Origin: Chrysopilus asiliformis
Lineage: Eukaryota > Arthropoda > Insecta > Diptera > Rhagionidae
NCBI GenBank assembly: GCA_964034945.1
Contig: OZ035962.1
Span: 72,001,274-72,065,273 of the forward strand
Direction of reading: 5' to 3'
Length of the DNA stretch: 64,000 nt
This document shows positions 10,772-22,300 of this stretch, in pieces; within the stretch, counting starts at the first letter, position 1, and the number at the start of each line of letters is the position of its first letter. The position numbers were made by a program, and so were the translations under genes. The notes beneath the pieces are model-generated. The model ran no database searches. It had not been told where the DNA came from and worked only from the letters and a program-made list of their open reading frames with translations.

Positions 10772-12094
10772 CAGCGTTTCTCAACCTTTCAGTATTCGCG
10801 GCCCAATTTTCAATCAAAATTGTCATTGCGCCCCCCCTGCATACAATAAAATGTATACAATAATAATGTAATTTGAGTATTTTGGCGCTAAACCTACACT
10901 ACTACCCTAATTTTAAACACAAATTACCAAGAAAACAGTAATTTCTTGACATTTGGCAACACCGATCCTCAGCGTTGACAAAACAAGAATCCGGTGCCTT
11001 TTTATTGCTCTTGCGTCATTTTTGCGGTTTCGCGAGAAGTTGTTTTAACCCTGAAATCACAATGAACGCGAAACTGGCGCAGAAACTGTCACTTAAAAGT
11101 TTGGTTCCCACAAATTGTTTGAAGTGAGCACAGTGAACGTATAGAACGCAGCTACAACGTAACCGCAACGCAAAAGTTTGCAAACTTCTAACTTTGCCAG
11201 AATTCTGCGTTGACAGTTCATAAAGTGAGGTTGGAAAAATGTCGTTCGAGGAAAAATTGATAGCCTTAGTGCAAATAACAAAGATAAAGACCAACAAAGC
11301 AAATTATCGCTTCAAAATTATCCATTTTTGTAATTTTTCCAAGTTTATACCACTTTACATCTGTACCCCAGAGGTAAACTGTCGTAACTGACATTTTGCA
11401 AATTTTACAGGAGAGCCATTTTTAGTTCGGAATTGCAATTTTTATTGTGTATGATTTTCGACAATTATTTGAAACTTTTGTAGTTTATTTTATTTTAGGA
11501 CATTGTTTAAACAAAATATTAGTTGATATATAAATTTGTAATGAGTGGGGGAGCAGTTACAACCTTTTTTCTCTAACCATTTTGCTTCATCCGGAGCAGT
11601 TACAACCTTTAACTGTAACGAGTTTGCTTCACCATATAGTCAAATTAGACATTATAATCATTACTGTATAGATACGATACTTTGCCAATTAAAAATATAC
11701 GTCCCCACAATGTAGTTTCAACAATAACCCCAAAATCGCGGTTTTGTCAGTTACGACAGTTTACCTCTGGGGTACAGATATTATGTCACTTGTACTACTT
11801 CATGAGCTGCCATTGTGCTCTGCCGCTAGAATTTTGCACTGCGTGACAGTTCAGAGCGTTGTAGTTGCGTTGGTTTCGCGCTGGTTTCGCGTTCATTGTG
11901 CTCCAAGCGTAAGTTAATAAGTTAATTATTAAATATTATGTCGAAATGTATTTTGTTTTGTATGTGGGTATGTACTTTCCTTTCAGTCAATTAATAAACT
12001 TTTTTAAATATTTTGTCTTGGATATGCTCGCGCCCCCCCTTAAATGTACTCGCGCCCCCCTAGGGGGGCGCGCCCCACAGGTTGAGAATCGCTG
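10772..12094 (-). mobile_element. Non-autonomous hAT element, copy 2, with a nested insertion
   Basis: It is the inverse of the element at 778-1677, with ends CAGCGTTTCTCAACC and GGTTGAGAATCGCTG. The exact 8-bp duplication CTATAAGC is at 10764-10771 and 12095-12102. It is longer than copy 1 because a second element (11359-11779) is inserted in it. ORFs at 11016-11302 mirror those in copy 1 and show no transposase features. Confidence 0.85.
11359..11779. mobile_element. Inverted-repeat MITE (CTGTACCCCAGAGG) nested in hAT copy 2
   Basis: Termini CTGTACCCCAGAGGTAAACT and its inverse AGTTTACCTCTGGGGTACAG give arms of at least 30 bp. The segment is absent from the corresponding place in hAT copy 1, which confirms it as an insertion. 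The duplication is unclear, perhaps TA. The inside has two GGAGCAGTTACAACCTTT copies. There is no coding capacity. Confidence 0.7.
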
Positions 12095-12363
12095 CTATAA
12101 GCCAAGAAATTCCGGTAGAATTCAATGCTAGAAAATCATGTAATGGTTAAACATAAAATAAAAATGGTTAAACACAAAAAAAAATTTAATTTTAATGATT
12201 TATCAAAAAGAAAACCGAAGCAAAAAAATGTGCAAGCAATAGTGGTCCAACCCACATAAAAATTTATCTGTTGTGGGTTACACCATTTTCACATTTTTCA
12301 ACTTGCTCTCATCGTGAGTCAAAAATTAAACGTTTGTTTATAATTTTGTCAATAATATTTTAA

Positions 12364-12986
12364 CCGTTGTGTTACCAACCAAATCTATCAACATTAAATA
12401 CCAACCAACATACCCGGGTATGCGATCAGAAAATCCTCAAATAATGCGACACTTTAGCACCAAAAATGCCATAGAAGCCATGTTGGGTCATACTACTTCC
12501 GCAAGTTCTTCAGCAACTAATGAAGAGCGTGATAATACAGGACGTATCAAACATAAGGGGAACTGCTATCTTTGTCCAAAACGTAGACCAACTCGTAAGG
12601 CCTGTGGACAGTTCCAAAAACCGATTTGTCTTCAACATTCCATAGATATAACTAAATGCTTGCAATGCCAAAATTTATGAACTTTGATGTACTATAATTT
12701 TTCTAATTTTGCAATAAATAATATGAAAAAATAAAAATCTAGCTTTCCAACCACATTTATCTAATAAATTTTGACTTACATACCGGGGTATGCTGGTCAG
12801 TAACTAGAGAGCTACAAATCCAAATGTCGACAAAAATACCGTTTCCTGCTATTTCACAATCTGGCTAATAACTAATATTTAGGCGAATAAAAAAAATTTC
12901 AGATCGATTGGAGCATGGGAACATGTTTTTTTTTTTGCAATTAAAAGTGAAAAACATACCCGGGTATGTGGTTGGTAACATAAGGG
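12364..12986 (+). mobile_element. piggyBac-type element, internally deleted
   Basis: TTAA flanks (12360-12363, 12987-12990) border CCGTTGTGTTACCAACC at the left and GGTTGGTAACATAAGGG at the right. Internal ACATACCCGGGTATG palindromes lie near both ends. TTAA target duplication with CCC..GGG-type ends is diagnostic of piggyBac. Only the transposase C-terminus remains inside. Confidence 0.85.
12369..12680 (+). pseudogene. piggyBac transposase C-terminal Cys-rich domain
   Basis: The last 45 codons read GNCYLCPKRRPTRK..C then KPICLQHSIDITKCLQC. This is the C-x2-C ... C-x3-H-x6-C-x2-C cross-brace finger that ends piggyBac transposases and binds the terminal repeats. Upstream, MRHFSTKNAIEAMLGHTTS fits the region just before the finger. 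The catalytic DDD core is missing. The first Met lies in the terminal repeat, so this frame is a remnant rather than a gene. Confidence 0.8.
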
Positions 12987-12990
12987 TTAA

Positions 12991-13990
12991 TGTGCACCGT
13001 TTTTTTCCCAAAAAAAATTACACTGAATAGCAGTATAAAATCCAAAAACCTCAGAATTTCGATTTCACAATTCACATTGGATACATTTCGTTCCCAACGC
13101 CTCATTTATGAATGTTACAGTGAGAAAAAACGTTTTGATCGGACAATATGAATCTTCCGGCATGCTAACCCCGCCAGGTCGATAAAAGAGATTTCAAGAA
13201 AGACGGGATTGAAAATTCAAGTTACATGCTTTGAAAGTTTAAATGGTCTTGCTTAAAATAATATAATTTGTACGAATTTTGACTTGACATTTTGAGGACT
13301 ACGAATTATTTAAAGAAAAAAACGCCAAAATAAAAAGACTTAATCGTCTTAGGCTCATCACAGTGTGGTTTTTCCTTAAATACTTAGAATTTTTTTTCAT
13401 GTTTTATTATTATAAAATTTTATTTATTTGTTATACGAAAAGTAGAAACATTGCCTTGTGTATTTTCAGCTTGAGTTTTGATCAAAATTAAGAAACAGAA
13501 AGCTTCATATTGTATTCTCTTTTCACGACTCCGAATGCTAAATATATCGCCAAATTTTGTAAAAGCCTGTTGTAAATTGAATTCAATATATTTCTATATT
13601 TAATTAACCACAAACCGAAAGTAGTTATTCATTTGAATTTCTTAAGATGAATTAGAACTTTAATAATCAGATACTTGTACTAATTCCATCAAAAAGTTTC
13701 CGCATCTCCACTTTCTAATATAAGGTATCGGTATATAATAATTTTTGTAAGGATTATTTTCCATTATTTACTTCCAGTTCTTTAAATAAAATCCAAAGAT
13801 AATTAACTAAACGAAAATCTTTCTTGTAATCCAAAGTTCAGTTTATAAGATCAAAGAAATGAAACCAGAATTCAATAAGGAGTGATGAATTATTTCGACG
13901 TAAATATATTGTTATCATTCAGTATTTTTGGTAAGGTCATTAAAAGTGGGCGTTATTCTCAAAGTACATGAGATAAAAAATATTTGAAAA
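12991..13990. other. No gene seen
   Basis: AT-rich sequence without ORFs of note, transposon ends or splice-supported exons. Confidence 0.3.
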
Positions 13991-13997
13991 ACTTTCG

Positions 13998-14389
13998 CTC
14001 ATTTATATTTATATATAGATGGATGTTTGTTGGTTGGTCTGTTGGTCTGAGATTACAAAACTCAAAAATTAGTGGACCGATTTTTACGCGGAAAAATGAT
14101 CTGATTTGCCAGGAGCAGGTTTTTAGCTATGCTAGATTTTCAAAATTCGAAACGGAAGGTCCTATAAGGTTAACGCAATTATCCTTTTTCCCATTTTTCC
14201 CCGGCAAAATTGCCATTATGGGGTTTTTGGGGTGGCTGATCACGAGCTGGATGTTGGAATTTCAAAATTCTAAACGGAAGGTCCTGTAAGGATAACTTTT
14301 ATTCCCAAAAGTTTTTAAGTTATTTATGGTTTTTTGGCATTCTTAAATTTATACAAAAAACTTTAAACTTGCAATGAAGGGTCTGCTAG
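13998..14389 (+). mobile_element. Helitron-like element with CTAG 3' end, decayed
   Basis: It begins near TTTATATATAGATGGATG and ends TGCAATGAAGGGTCTGCTAG followed by T, which parallels the better Helitron ends at 22382 and 37673. It contains one and a half copies of the approximately 120-bp unit (CGGAAGGTCCTATAAGGTTAACGCA..CCCCGGCAAAATTG..TGATCACGAGC). The ORF at 13984-14289 is inside this repeat and is not a gene. Confidence 0.55.
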
Positions 14390-15740
14390 TATTATTATAA
14401 AAGATTTTCAAATTTCAAAATAAATCCGTAATTCTCCCCTTTAAAATACAATACCGATAGTGAATTTCCTTGGAAATGGGAAAAACATTTTAATTGCTAT
14501 ATGAACTTGTGAAAAATCTAATTTAAATGTCAAAAGTTTCTTTAACAGACTTCCATTCGGTTGATTTTTCTTTGCATAGTACGACAAGTTATAACACAAA
14601 CAAATTTCACGGTTTTCCTCGCCTTGTCTGCTTAAGATTTTGCATTTATCATCAACGGTTTTCCGTTTTCATAAAAAAAAATTCTCAATTCGAAGAAAAA
14701 TTTGCAAGAAACTTATCAAGGCACTTAATTCTCACCTCTTAATCAGACCGACCAACTGCAGAACTTAACTAAGAAGTTTTTCTTCCGCCATTTCACTAAG
14801 AAAATGCCAAGGAAAAGAAAATAATTTGGAAAAAAGAAAGCCTTAAAATCTTTCTCAATTTTTTCATAAGAAAGTGCCTTTTACCCGCTTAAAACTATGT
14901 TGAAACTGACGGCAAGAAGGCATTTAAGGCCAAACGCTGTGGTACTTGTGACAGTTATACAACTTCCATCATCTGACTATACAAAAAGCTTCAGTACTTT
15001 AATTTTCTCAACTTTTTCTCACATTTTCCTCGACTTTTTTATTGTGTTTAATTTTTTTTCACTCGCATACACACTAATACTATATAATTTCAGAAGTTCA
15101 CTGAATTTAAGTTGGATTTTTCTAGTTTAGGACTTAAGATGACTACCAACTGTTAAGACTGCCATTGGATAAGTGTGGTGTCGCTTGTTTGACTTATCAG
15201 AGCTTTCTTGGCTCTCGCCTCTGTCTTCGAAAAACTTTTAATCTAATTTCTTTGCAGACAAACGGATGAAGGAAACAAATTTAAGTTGAGGCAACTTTTG
15301 AAGATTTCTGTTTACATACATTAATTGAAAAACGTCAAAACCATATTCTTCCTTCTTTTTGGAAATTTCGTGATTTTATATTTTGCGACTGCATATATTG
15401 TTGTTTTTCATTTTCTCACACTAATTTTATTATTTCCTCGAACAGTTAGACCGCTTGATTTCGATGCATGAAAAATTTCAATAATCCTATCTGTTGCTCG
15501 AAATATAATAATAATAATATTATATATTATAGACAAATACGAAAATCTCAATCACTAATTCTAACAAAGAAGATAAACTTTCGATTGTTTTTCTTCAAAA
15601 TAGTAGGGTTCAGCGATCTTTGTGTTAAATACAGGGGTGTGAAACACTACCGTAATGTAACGAAATAAAGAAATAACGAAATGATTTTCTGACTTTTGCA
15701 AAATATACCTACATACAAAAATGTATGAAGAATGGATCCC
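14390..15740. other. No gene seen
   Basis: Several short ORFs (14527-14742, 14897-15130, 15468-15668) are low-complexity and lack domains. A short ATAATAATAATATTATATATTATA tract lies near 15505. Confidence 0.3.
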
Positions 15741-15746
15741 AAATCT

Positions 15747-15965
15747 TCAATTCCTCGTCTTCAAAATTTTTCGGGCTTCATCGCGTTCTTTGTCTCTGAC
15801 ATTAAGATTACCACTTTTAAAGCACTGCATCCAAAATCTGCATGTGGATTCTGATAGAGCATGATTGTCATAGGCTTCCTCAAGCAAACAATGCGATTGC
15901 GCGGCATTTTTCTTCAAAAAATGGTAATATAGCAAAACTTCCCGCAAATGACACTTACTAGGCAC
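15747..15965 (-). pseudogene. mariner transposase N-terminal fragment
   Basis: The 72 codons include HLREVLLYYHFLKKNAAQSH, LLEEAYDNHALSESTCRFWM and CFKSGNLNVRDKERDEARK. These are the first helix-turn-helix and following linker of mariner (DD34D) transposases. The catalytic part is absent, and no second terminal repeat was found nearby, so the copy is truncated. The start at 15965 is the family's usual start region. Confidence 0.75.
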
Positions 15966-16120
15966 AAAACTCTACATTGTCAGCAAGAGAAAAATAATCG
16001 TTGTTTACTCTTATAACAAATGTCACATACTATGTTAGACAGCTCACACATACAACTTCCAAAGCCATGTAATGGCGGATGCGGATACATGCATGTGGAG
16101 CGGCACCTATTCACAATCGC

Positions 16121-16195
16121 TAAGAACTTATTCCCATAGCCAATACTACTAAGATATTATTCCCTTATTAAGAACTTATTCCCATAGCCAATAGG
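16121..16195 (+). repeat. Two direct copies of AAGAACTTATTCCCATAGCC
   Basis: The word occurs near 16121 and again near 16170 with a short spacer. It is a local tandem duplication of unknown origin. Confidence 0.6.
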
Positions 16196-16866
16196 GACAT
16201 CTAACCTCTAGTAGAATCAAGAACCGTTACTTGATCTAACTGATTCTGATTAATACTTAAAAATCAAATGTTTTTTATTTGAATTAAAGGACAAAGTAGT
16301 AAAAACAAATACCTAACCATTCATTTTAAATGCAGGTTTTTGATTTAAATACATCTAAAATTATTTAAAAGAAAAGTACTGAAAACAAAAACCTAATCAG
16401 TTAATTTAACTGTCTGGCAGAGAGCGCTTTCAAAACAAATAATCGAGCAGTTGTTTTGAATGTATAGGCATTTAATCAGGGTTATTAACATTGGCGAATT
16501 GAAAAGAGAACGAGAGAGAATAATCATAATCGTCGTTGGGGGCACACACAAATACATTTTCTTTGTTTTTTTATGCACGCAGAATATCAAAGATAGTGAT
16601 ATGGTTTTCATGATAATTATGTCACTTTTGAATAAAAAAAAAAAGAGTTTCAAGAATAATATCATATTCTAGAAATTAGTTTGAGCTATTTTTCTTGAGT
16701 TTTTAAGTAAATTTTTTTCAAAAATCATTTTTTTACAAAGTTTTACGAGGGCAGTATGTTTTTTCGAGGTATGACTATCCTATCCATCAAGAGAATTCAT
16801 TCGTTTAAAGTTTTTGGTCTAAAAATCATCGAAATTTCTGTAATTTTATGTTCCTAGTATATTTTT
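16196..16866. other. No gene seen
   Basis: Opposed short ORFs at 16393-16672 are mirror shadows in AT-rich sequence. Nothing else is supported. Confidence 0.3.
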
Positions 16867-16867
16867 A

Positions 16868-16920
16868 ATTTTCAAACGGTAAGGCAAATCTAATATACCC
16901 TTTGGTTTCACCATACGGGT
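16868..16920 (-). mobile_element. DINE-like family B 5' end fragment
   Basis: The inverse of TACCCGTATGGTGAAACCAA..CCTTACCGTTTG is present and joins the Helitron at 16921 directly. Confidence 0.7.
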
Positions 16921-17240
16921 AGAAAAATGAGTTGGTGTCTGTCTGTCTGTCTGCTTGTCTGTCTGTTCCTCTTTGACGCAAAAACGGCTGAACCGATTGA
17001 CTTGAAATTTGGCATGAGTGTCAATGGTAGTTCTGGTTCCAACATAGGCATACGGAAAAGTAATGCGAGGGGTGGGGGCGAGTAAGGGGAGGGGGTAAAG
17101 TGATTTCGAAACTTAGTTTTTGCGCTATGTTACTCTTTCGCGGGGAAACTACCGAGCCGATTGGCCTAAAGTTTAGCTCCAACATAGACCATAAAAAAAA
17201 TGAAAAAACTTAACCCGGCAACGACGGGTATGCAAGCTAG
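16921..17240 (+). mobile_element. Helitron-type element, 5'-truncated, CTAG end
   Basis: It contains (GTCT)n, then ACGGCTGAACCGATTGAC and a CTTGAAATTTGGCATGAGTG box. The 3' end carries a CCCGGCAACGACGGG hairpin, then TATGCAAGCTAG followed by T. A 3' hairpin about ten bases before CTRR with insertion next to T is the Helitron signature. The usual TCATACTAATATA start is missing, being replaced by the DINE-like fragment. Confidence 0.75.
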
Positions 17241-17241
17241 T

Positions 17242-17950
17242 ACTCTATATGATGACAGACAAAATATTTATTTGAAAAATCCAGGGGGTGAGGAGTGGTC
17301 CGATTACATTTTGATGTATGGAACGACTATGAACATAATATTGTAAACAGATTTTACCTTTATAAATGTTTCAATAAGATTCACCGTTTTCGAGAAAATA
17401 AGGTATACAATTTGTAGGAGCGGGGAAGGAGTGATCCAACTGAATTTTACTGTATAGACAAGTTATGTAAAATTAAATTCTAAACACATTTTATCTTTAT
17501 ATATTTTTCGATACGATGCACAGTTTTCGAGAAAACAGGAAAAAAGTATCCCATTTGTATAAGAGAGGTCCGATTGAATTTTGATGTATGGATTAGTAAT
17601 GTAAAATTTTATTTATTATTAAATTTTTCAATATGACTCACAATTTTCGAGAAAATTGCAAAACAGTGTTTCGTTTGTATGGGGGAGAGGAAAAGGCATG
17701 GTCCAATTTCGCTCGTTTAAGAACTTAGCCGAGCCATTTACGAGAAACGTAACTGTACAAAATTTTAAGTCCCTAACTCAATTCTTTCGAAAGTCAATTC
17801 TTTCGACACCATGTTCACGGCTGGACATGTGGAAATCAAAATCTTTTGTCATCCCTAACACTCTGGTGTAATTTATTTTTGTGTCCGATGATTGGTTCGA
17901 TGCGTTACAAACGGTATACTAAATCTAATATACTTCTATAGAGTATAAAA
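17242..17950 (-). mobile_element. DINE-like family A copy
   Basis: Its inverse reads TATACTCTATAGAAGTATATTAG, CGTTTGTAACGCATCGAACC, CATGTCCAGCC (a lost microsatellite), then the CTTAAAATTTTGTACAG box and repeated CTCGAAAA.. blocks. It abuts the Helitron 3' end at 17240. The ORF at 17656-17871 is a by-product. Confidence 0.7.
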
Positions 17951-19385
17951 AGAATTTTCGGAAAAATTGTGTCGAAAAGATCTACAACAAACAGATGAAA
18001 CTGCAATGTTGTTTTTTTTTTTTTTTTTTTTTGATAAAAACCAGTCACGGTGTTCTTGTTTTTTTAAGCCATGATCAAAATTAAAATGACCCGCAAATCT
18101 TACGTGTAAAATGAGGAAAATCCAGCCATCTTTTATATAAAAAAAAATTCCAATGAATGTGATTCATTGATAATTTGATAATGTGCTATGGATTCTAATT
18201 ATGTAATCAATAACTCTTAAATAAATTATTAAATTACAGAACATACGTTACTGAAGGGTTATGATATAATTCTATTAAAAAGTGGAATAACATTTAATTG
18301 GATGTCATGAATGAAGGGCAAATGAATATTATCAACTTGAATAACGAATTCAATATATTAAGAAACAAAATGTTGATAAACACTCTAAATTGTGTAGTGG
18401 AAAATACATCAGATATATATTTATCTCTGAATATAATATTAAAATGTTTTGGATTCGTTCATTTAAAACTCCATGTTTACTCTGGCGTTATAATCAATTT
18501 GAATATGAACGTTGAATGTTAAACACTGAACGATTTGCTGGTATAAAAGTGTAGAAAGGTTTAAGAAACAAGTTAAGGCAACCGTAATGCCTGCTTAAAT
18601 TTAAAGAAGCAACCAATTCAGTGTAATCGTTTTAGTATTTATGGTGAAATTATTGTTATGAAAAATTGAAACCTCACATCATGTAGAAAATTGTTCAATT
18701 TTTCCGGTTTTTGCTTCACAAATTTTCAACATGAAATATCAAAAACGTACCACGTACAAATGTCTATAATATAAGTGAACACTTTTATATTAAAAATACA
18801 TCCGGCGATGTAAACAAAAACGACAAAACTTTACGAACAATTTTAAACGGAAGGACAAAAATAGTTAAGCAAGAGGCACTCTCAGTGCATAATTCATCTT
18901 GTTGTGCCTTGAAAATGTTTACCCATGGGGTAATAATAAGGAAAGACCATGAATTTCAGATTATAATGGTTTTAAAGAACCAGCCAGCCTAGCTTATGTA
19001 GTTATTCTGCTATAAAGTAACTAACTGTTATGCATGTAACTTAACTGAATTTTGTGTGGGTAATAAAGGAGTTAAAAACAGATTCAAGTATCATGTATCC
19101 TTGAGCCACTCGTACTTGTACTTTTGTGTAAACAGCAAAAGCAAGTCTAAGAATACAAAATTCCGAGTACAGCATTAAACCTGATAAACGTGTACGAGTA
19201 GGTATATAAAGGTACCACTTATTTCTCAAATTACTTAATTCTTAAAGGATTCCGCATGAACAGATCTTAATATCTTTTCCGTGTCTATGTGTACAAAGTA
19301 TTCTCGGCAGGACGATTCATGAGGATTTGATTTTTTTTTTCATTCCTCAGAAAATCCCGTATTTTCTTGTATTTTCTGAAACAAG
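17951..19385. other. Upstream region of the IR gene, no further exon resolved
   Basis: A T22 tract is near 18010. ORFs at 18298-18522 and 19041-19229 have no domain. An upstream, partly non-coding exon of the IR gene may lie here but no splice pair could be fixed. Confidence 0.3.
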
Positions 19386-22300
19386 ATGGACATATTTCTG
19401 AATCAAACGTTCTTTCATGGCTCAAAACTTCTAAATCTGATTGGTAAGAGAGAATTGTATGGTTTGCCTCGTTTTTATTTATTTATACGTAGCGTCAAAT
19501 AAATATCATTCTTACAACATTTTTTTCTTATTTCTAGTCCGAAAATACCTCTACAAGTTGTTTACTATTTGCATTGTCTGGAATTTTCGATACGACTTCC
19601 AGTTTTCTACTGTCAGCAATGTGGGTAGTGGCAATATTTCGATTCCTGGTCAAATATCTTCACAAATTGTGAGTCTCACTAAAGTAGAAGATTTTGAGGA
19701 ATTCATAAACAATGTAAGAGATGCAATGGAGATAAATTCTTGTGAGGTGTGTTAACTTTAGCTTGTAAGATATCATGAAGGATTGTTTGGTTTTATCAGT
19801 GTTACAGTGAAATCATACTAATATATAAAAATGAGTGGGTGTCTGTCTGTCTGTCTGTGTGTCTGTTCCTCTTTCACGCAAAAACGGCTGAACCGATTGA
19901 CTTGAAATTTGGCATGAGTGTCTGTGGTAGTTCTAGTTCCAACATAGGCATACGGAAAAGTAGCGCGAGGGGTGGGGCTAGTAAGGGGAGGGGGTAAAGC
20001 GATTTCGAAACTAGATTTTTGCGCTATGTGACTCCTTCGCGGGGAAACTACTGAACCGATTGGCCTGAAATTTGGCACAGATGTTCGTCGGGGGTCCAGC
20101 CCCAACACAGCCGCATTAAAAAGTAGCCCGAAAGGTGGGGAGAGTAGGGGGAGGGGGTAAAGTCATCTCGAAACTTAGTTTTCCCTGTATGTTACTCTTT
20201 CGCGTGGAAACTACTGAACCGATTGGCCTGAAATTTGGCATAGACGTTCGTCGGGGGTCCAGCACCCGAGAGGTGGGGGAGTAAGCGGAGGGGGTAAAGT
20301 AATACTGAATGCAAGTGCTGAAATTGTTAATCATTTTCCGAAGAGAAAAAACTAACGAACAGCATGTAGGCTACCTAATTTTTAACCAACTGAATTTAGT
20401 TTTCTTAAGTTTTTTTTTTCTGTTCACGCTTTTAACCGGACGAAGCCGGGTCCAAATTCTAGTGTCTTAATATTTGTTTGACGTTGCTTCTCAGGAATAA
20501 TAGTAATACACCCAATTCTTCTTTTACACGTTCCTCAGAAATTCCATGTAAGATGAAATAAAGAACCATATTTATATACAAATAATATATATATACATAT
20601 ATACATAGCGCTCATTCAATGCAACAACGGCATAACTCAAAAAAAATTGATTTCGAGAAAAAAGCAATTTAAGGTTTCGAAATTCTGTAATTCTGGTGTA
20701 AAAGTGATGCGAGAAGAACGACAAATCATGCTTTCTGGTGGCAAATTTTTGAGTTACAGATTTGAAGTTTCGGCAATCGAAAGTTTAAAAAAAAGTAGGT
20801 ATGTCTAAATAACTCAAAATTTGTGTTTTTTGAGTTATGCCGTTGTTGCATTAAATGAGCGATATGCAGTTTTATTGGTCAATAAAACTTAAAATGCATC
20901 CGTATTGCATAAGTACACTCTAGAAAATTTTATTGTAATTTTACCCCTATAATCGTAGGAAACCATTTTCCTACTATAATAGGAGTAAAATTAAACCGAG
21001 TTGTAATGGCTTAAAAGCTATGCATTTTTACTAATTTTGTGGCGTACAAAAGCCTCTTTTACGGGGGAACTTTAAGCTAAATAAGAAGTAAAAGTACAAT
21101 ACGGGTGTAATTTTACGACATGGATGTTTAAAATTACCACATTTTTGTTGTAATTTTCCTCCTATTTGGTAGCAAAACCGTGTCTTAAAGGTGTAATTTT
21201 ACGACATTTTTTGTTTAAAATTACACCGAAAATGGTATTAGAATTTCTCGGCTTATACGGTCTGAAAAAAAAAATAATATATTATTTTTGCGGATGTTTT
21301 CACATCCAAATTTCCCGGGCATGTCTGCCATGTGGCAGGCGCCACACAGGATTTTGGTAGAGTAAAACTCGATTCGAGTACTTATACTCCGATGCCACAA
21401 ACCTTATGCGAATTATAAGGTTAAGGTAACATAGCTCCATCAGGCCAGAGCGAATATCCGTCAACTGCATTGTGAAATAATGAAATTGTCCGTTCAATAA
21501 TGCAAAAATACCCTGCGAGCGTGTTTTTACACCAAAATGAGAGTAAAAATACGAATATTGGTCGAAATTTTACGCAAGGTTTAAAATTACCCTATTTCTA
21601 GTGTCAGATTAATGTTTTTTGGGTGATTTTACAACTTAAATGGTGTGCAAGCTAAATTCTGATTTTTTTTTCGAAATTTTACGACGTTTTTGCAAATTTG
21701 GTATCATTTTATCTGAGAACAAAATTAGCTAACGCAACATTTTTGTGATATAAAGGCATTTACAAAAGGTATTAAAATAGCACTGAATTTGAAAATTCGT
21801 AACAGAAGATCCTGTAAGGATAACGCAAATATCTGAGGTACAAGTGAGCGGCCCACATAGTGGACATAACCTCAACGTTCTAAAGAAAGATCCAACTTTA
21901 ATCATACTAATATATAAAAATGAGTTGGTGTCTGTTTGTCTGTTCCTCTTTCACGCAAAAACGGCTGAACCGATTGACTTGAAATTTGGCATGAGTGTCT
22001 GTGGTAGTTCTGGTTCCAACATAGGCATACGAAAAAGTAGCGTGAGGGGTGGGGGGAGTAAGGGGAGGGGGTAAAGTGATTTTGAAACTTAGTTTTCGCG
22101 CTATGTTACTCTTTCGCGGGGAAGCTACTGAACCGATTGGCCTGAAATTTGGCATAGATGTTCGTCGGGGGTCCAGGCCTAACATAGACCCATTAAAAAG
22201 TACCCCGAGAGGTGGGGGGAGTAAGGGGAGGGGGTAAAGTCATCTCGAAACTCAGTTTTCCCTCTATGTTACTCTTGCGCGAGGAAACTACTGAACCGAT

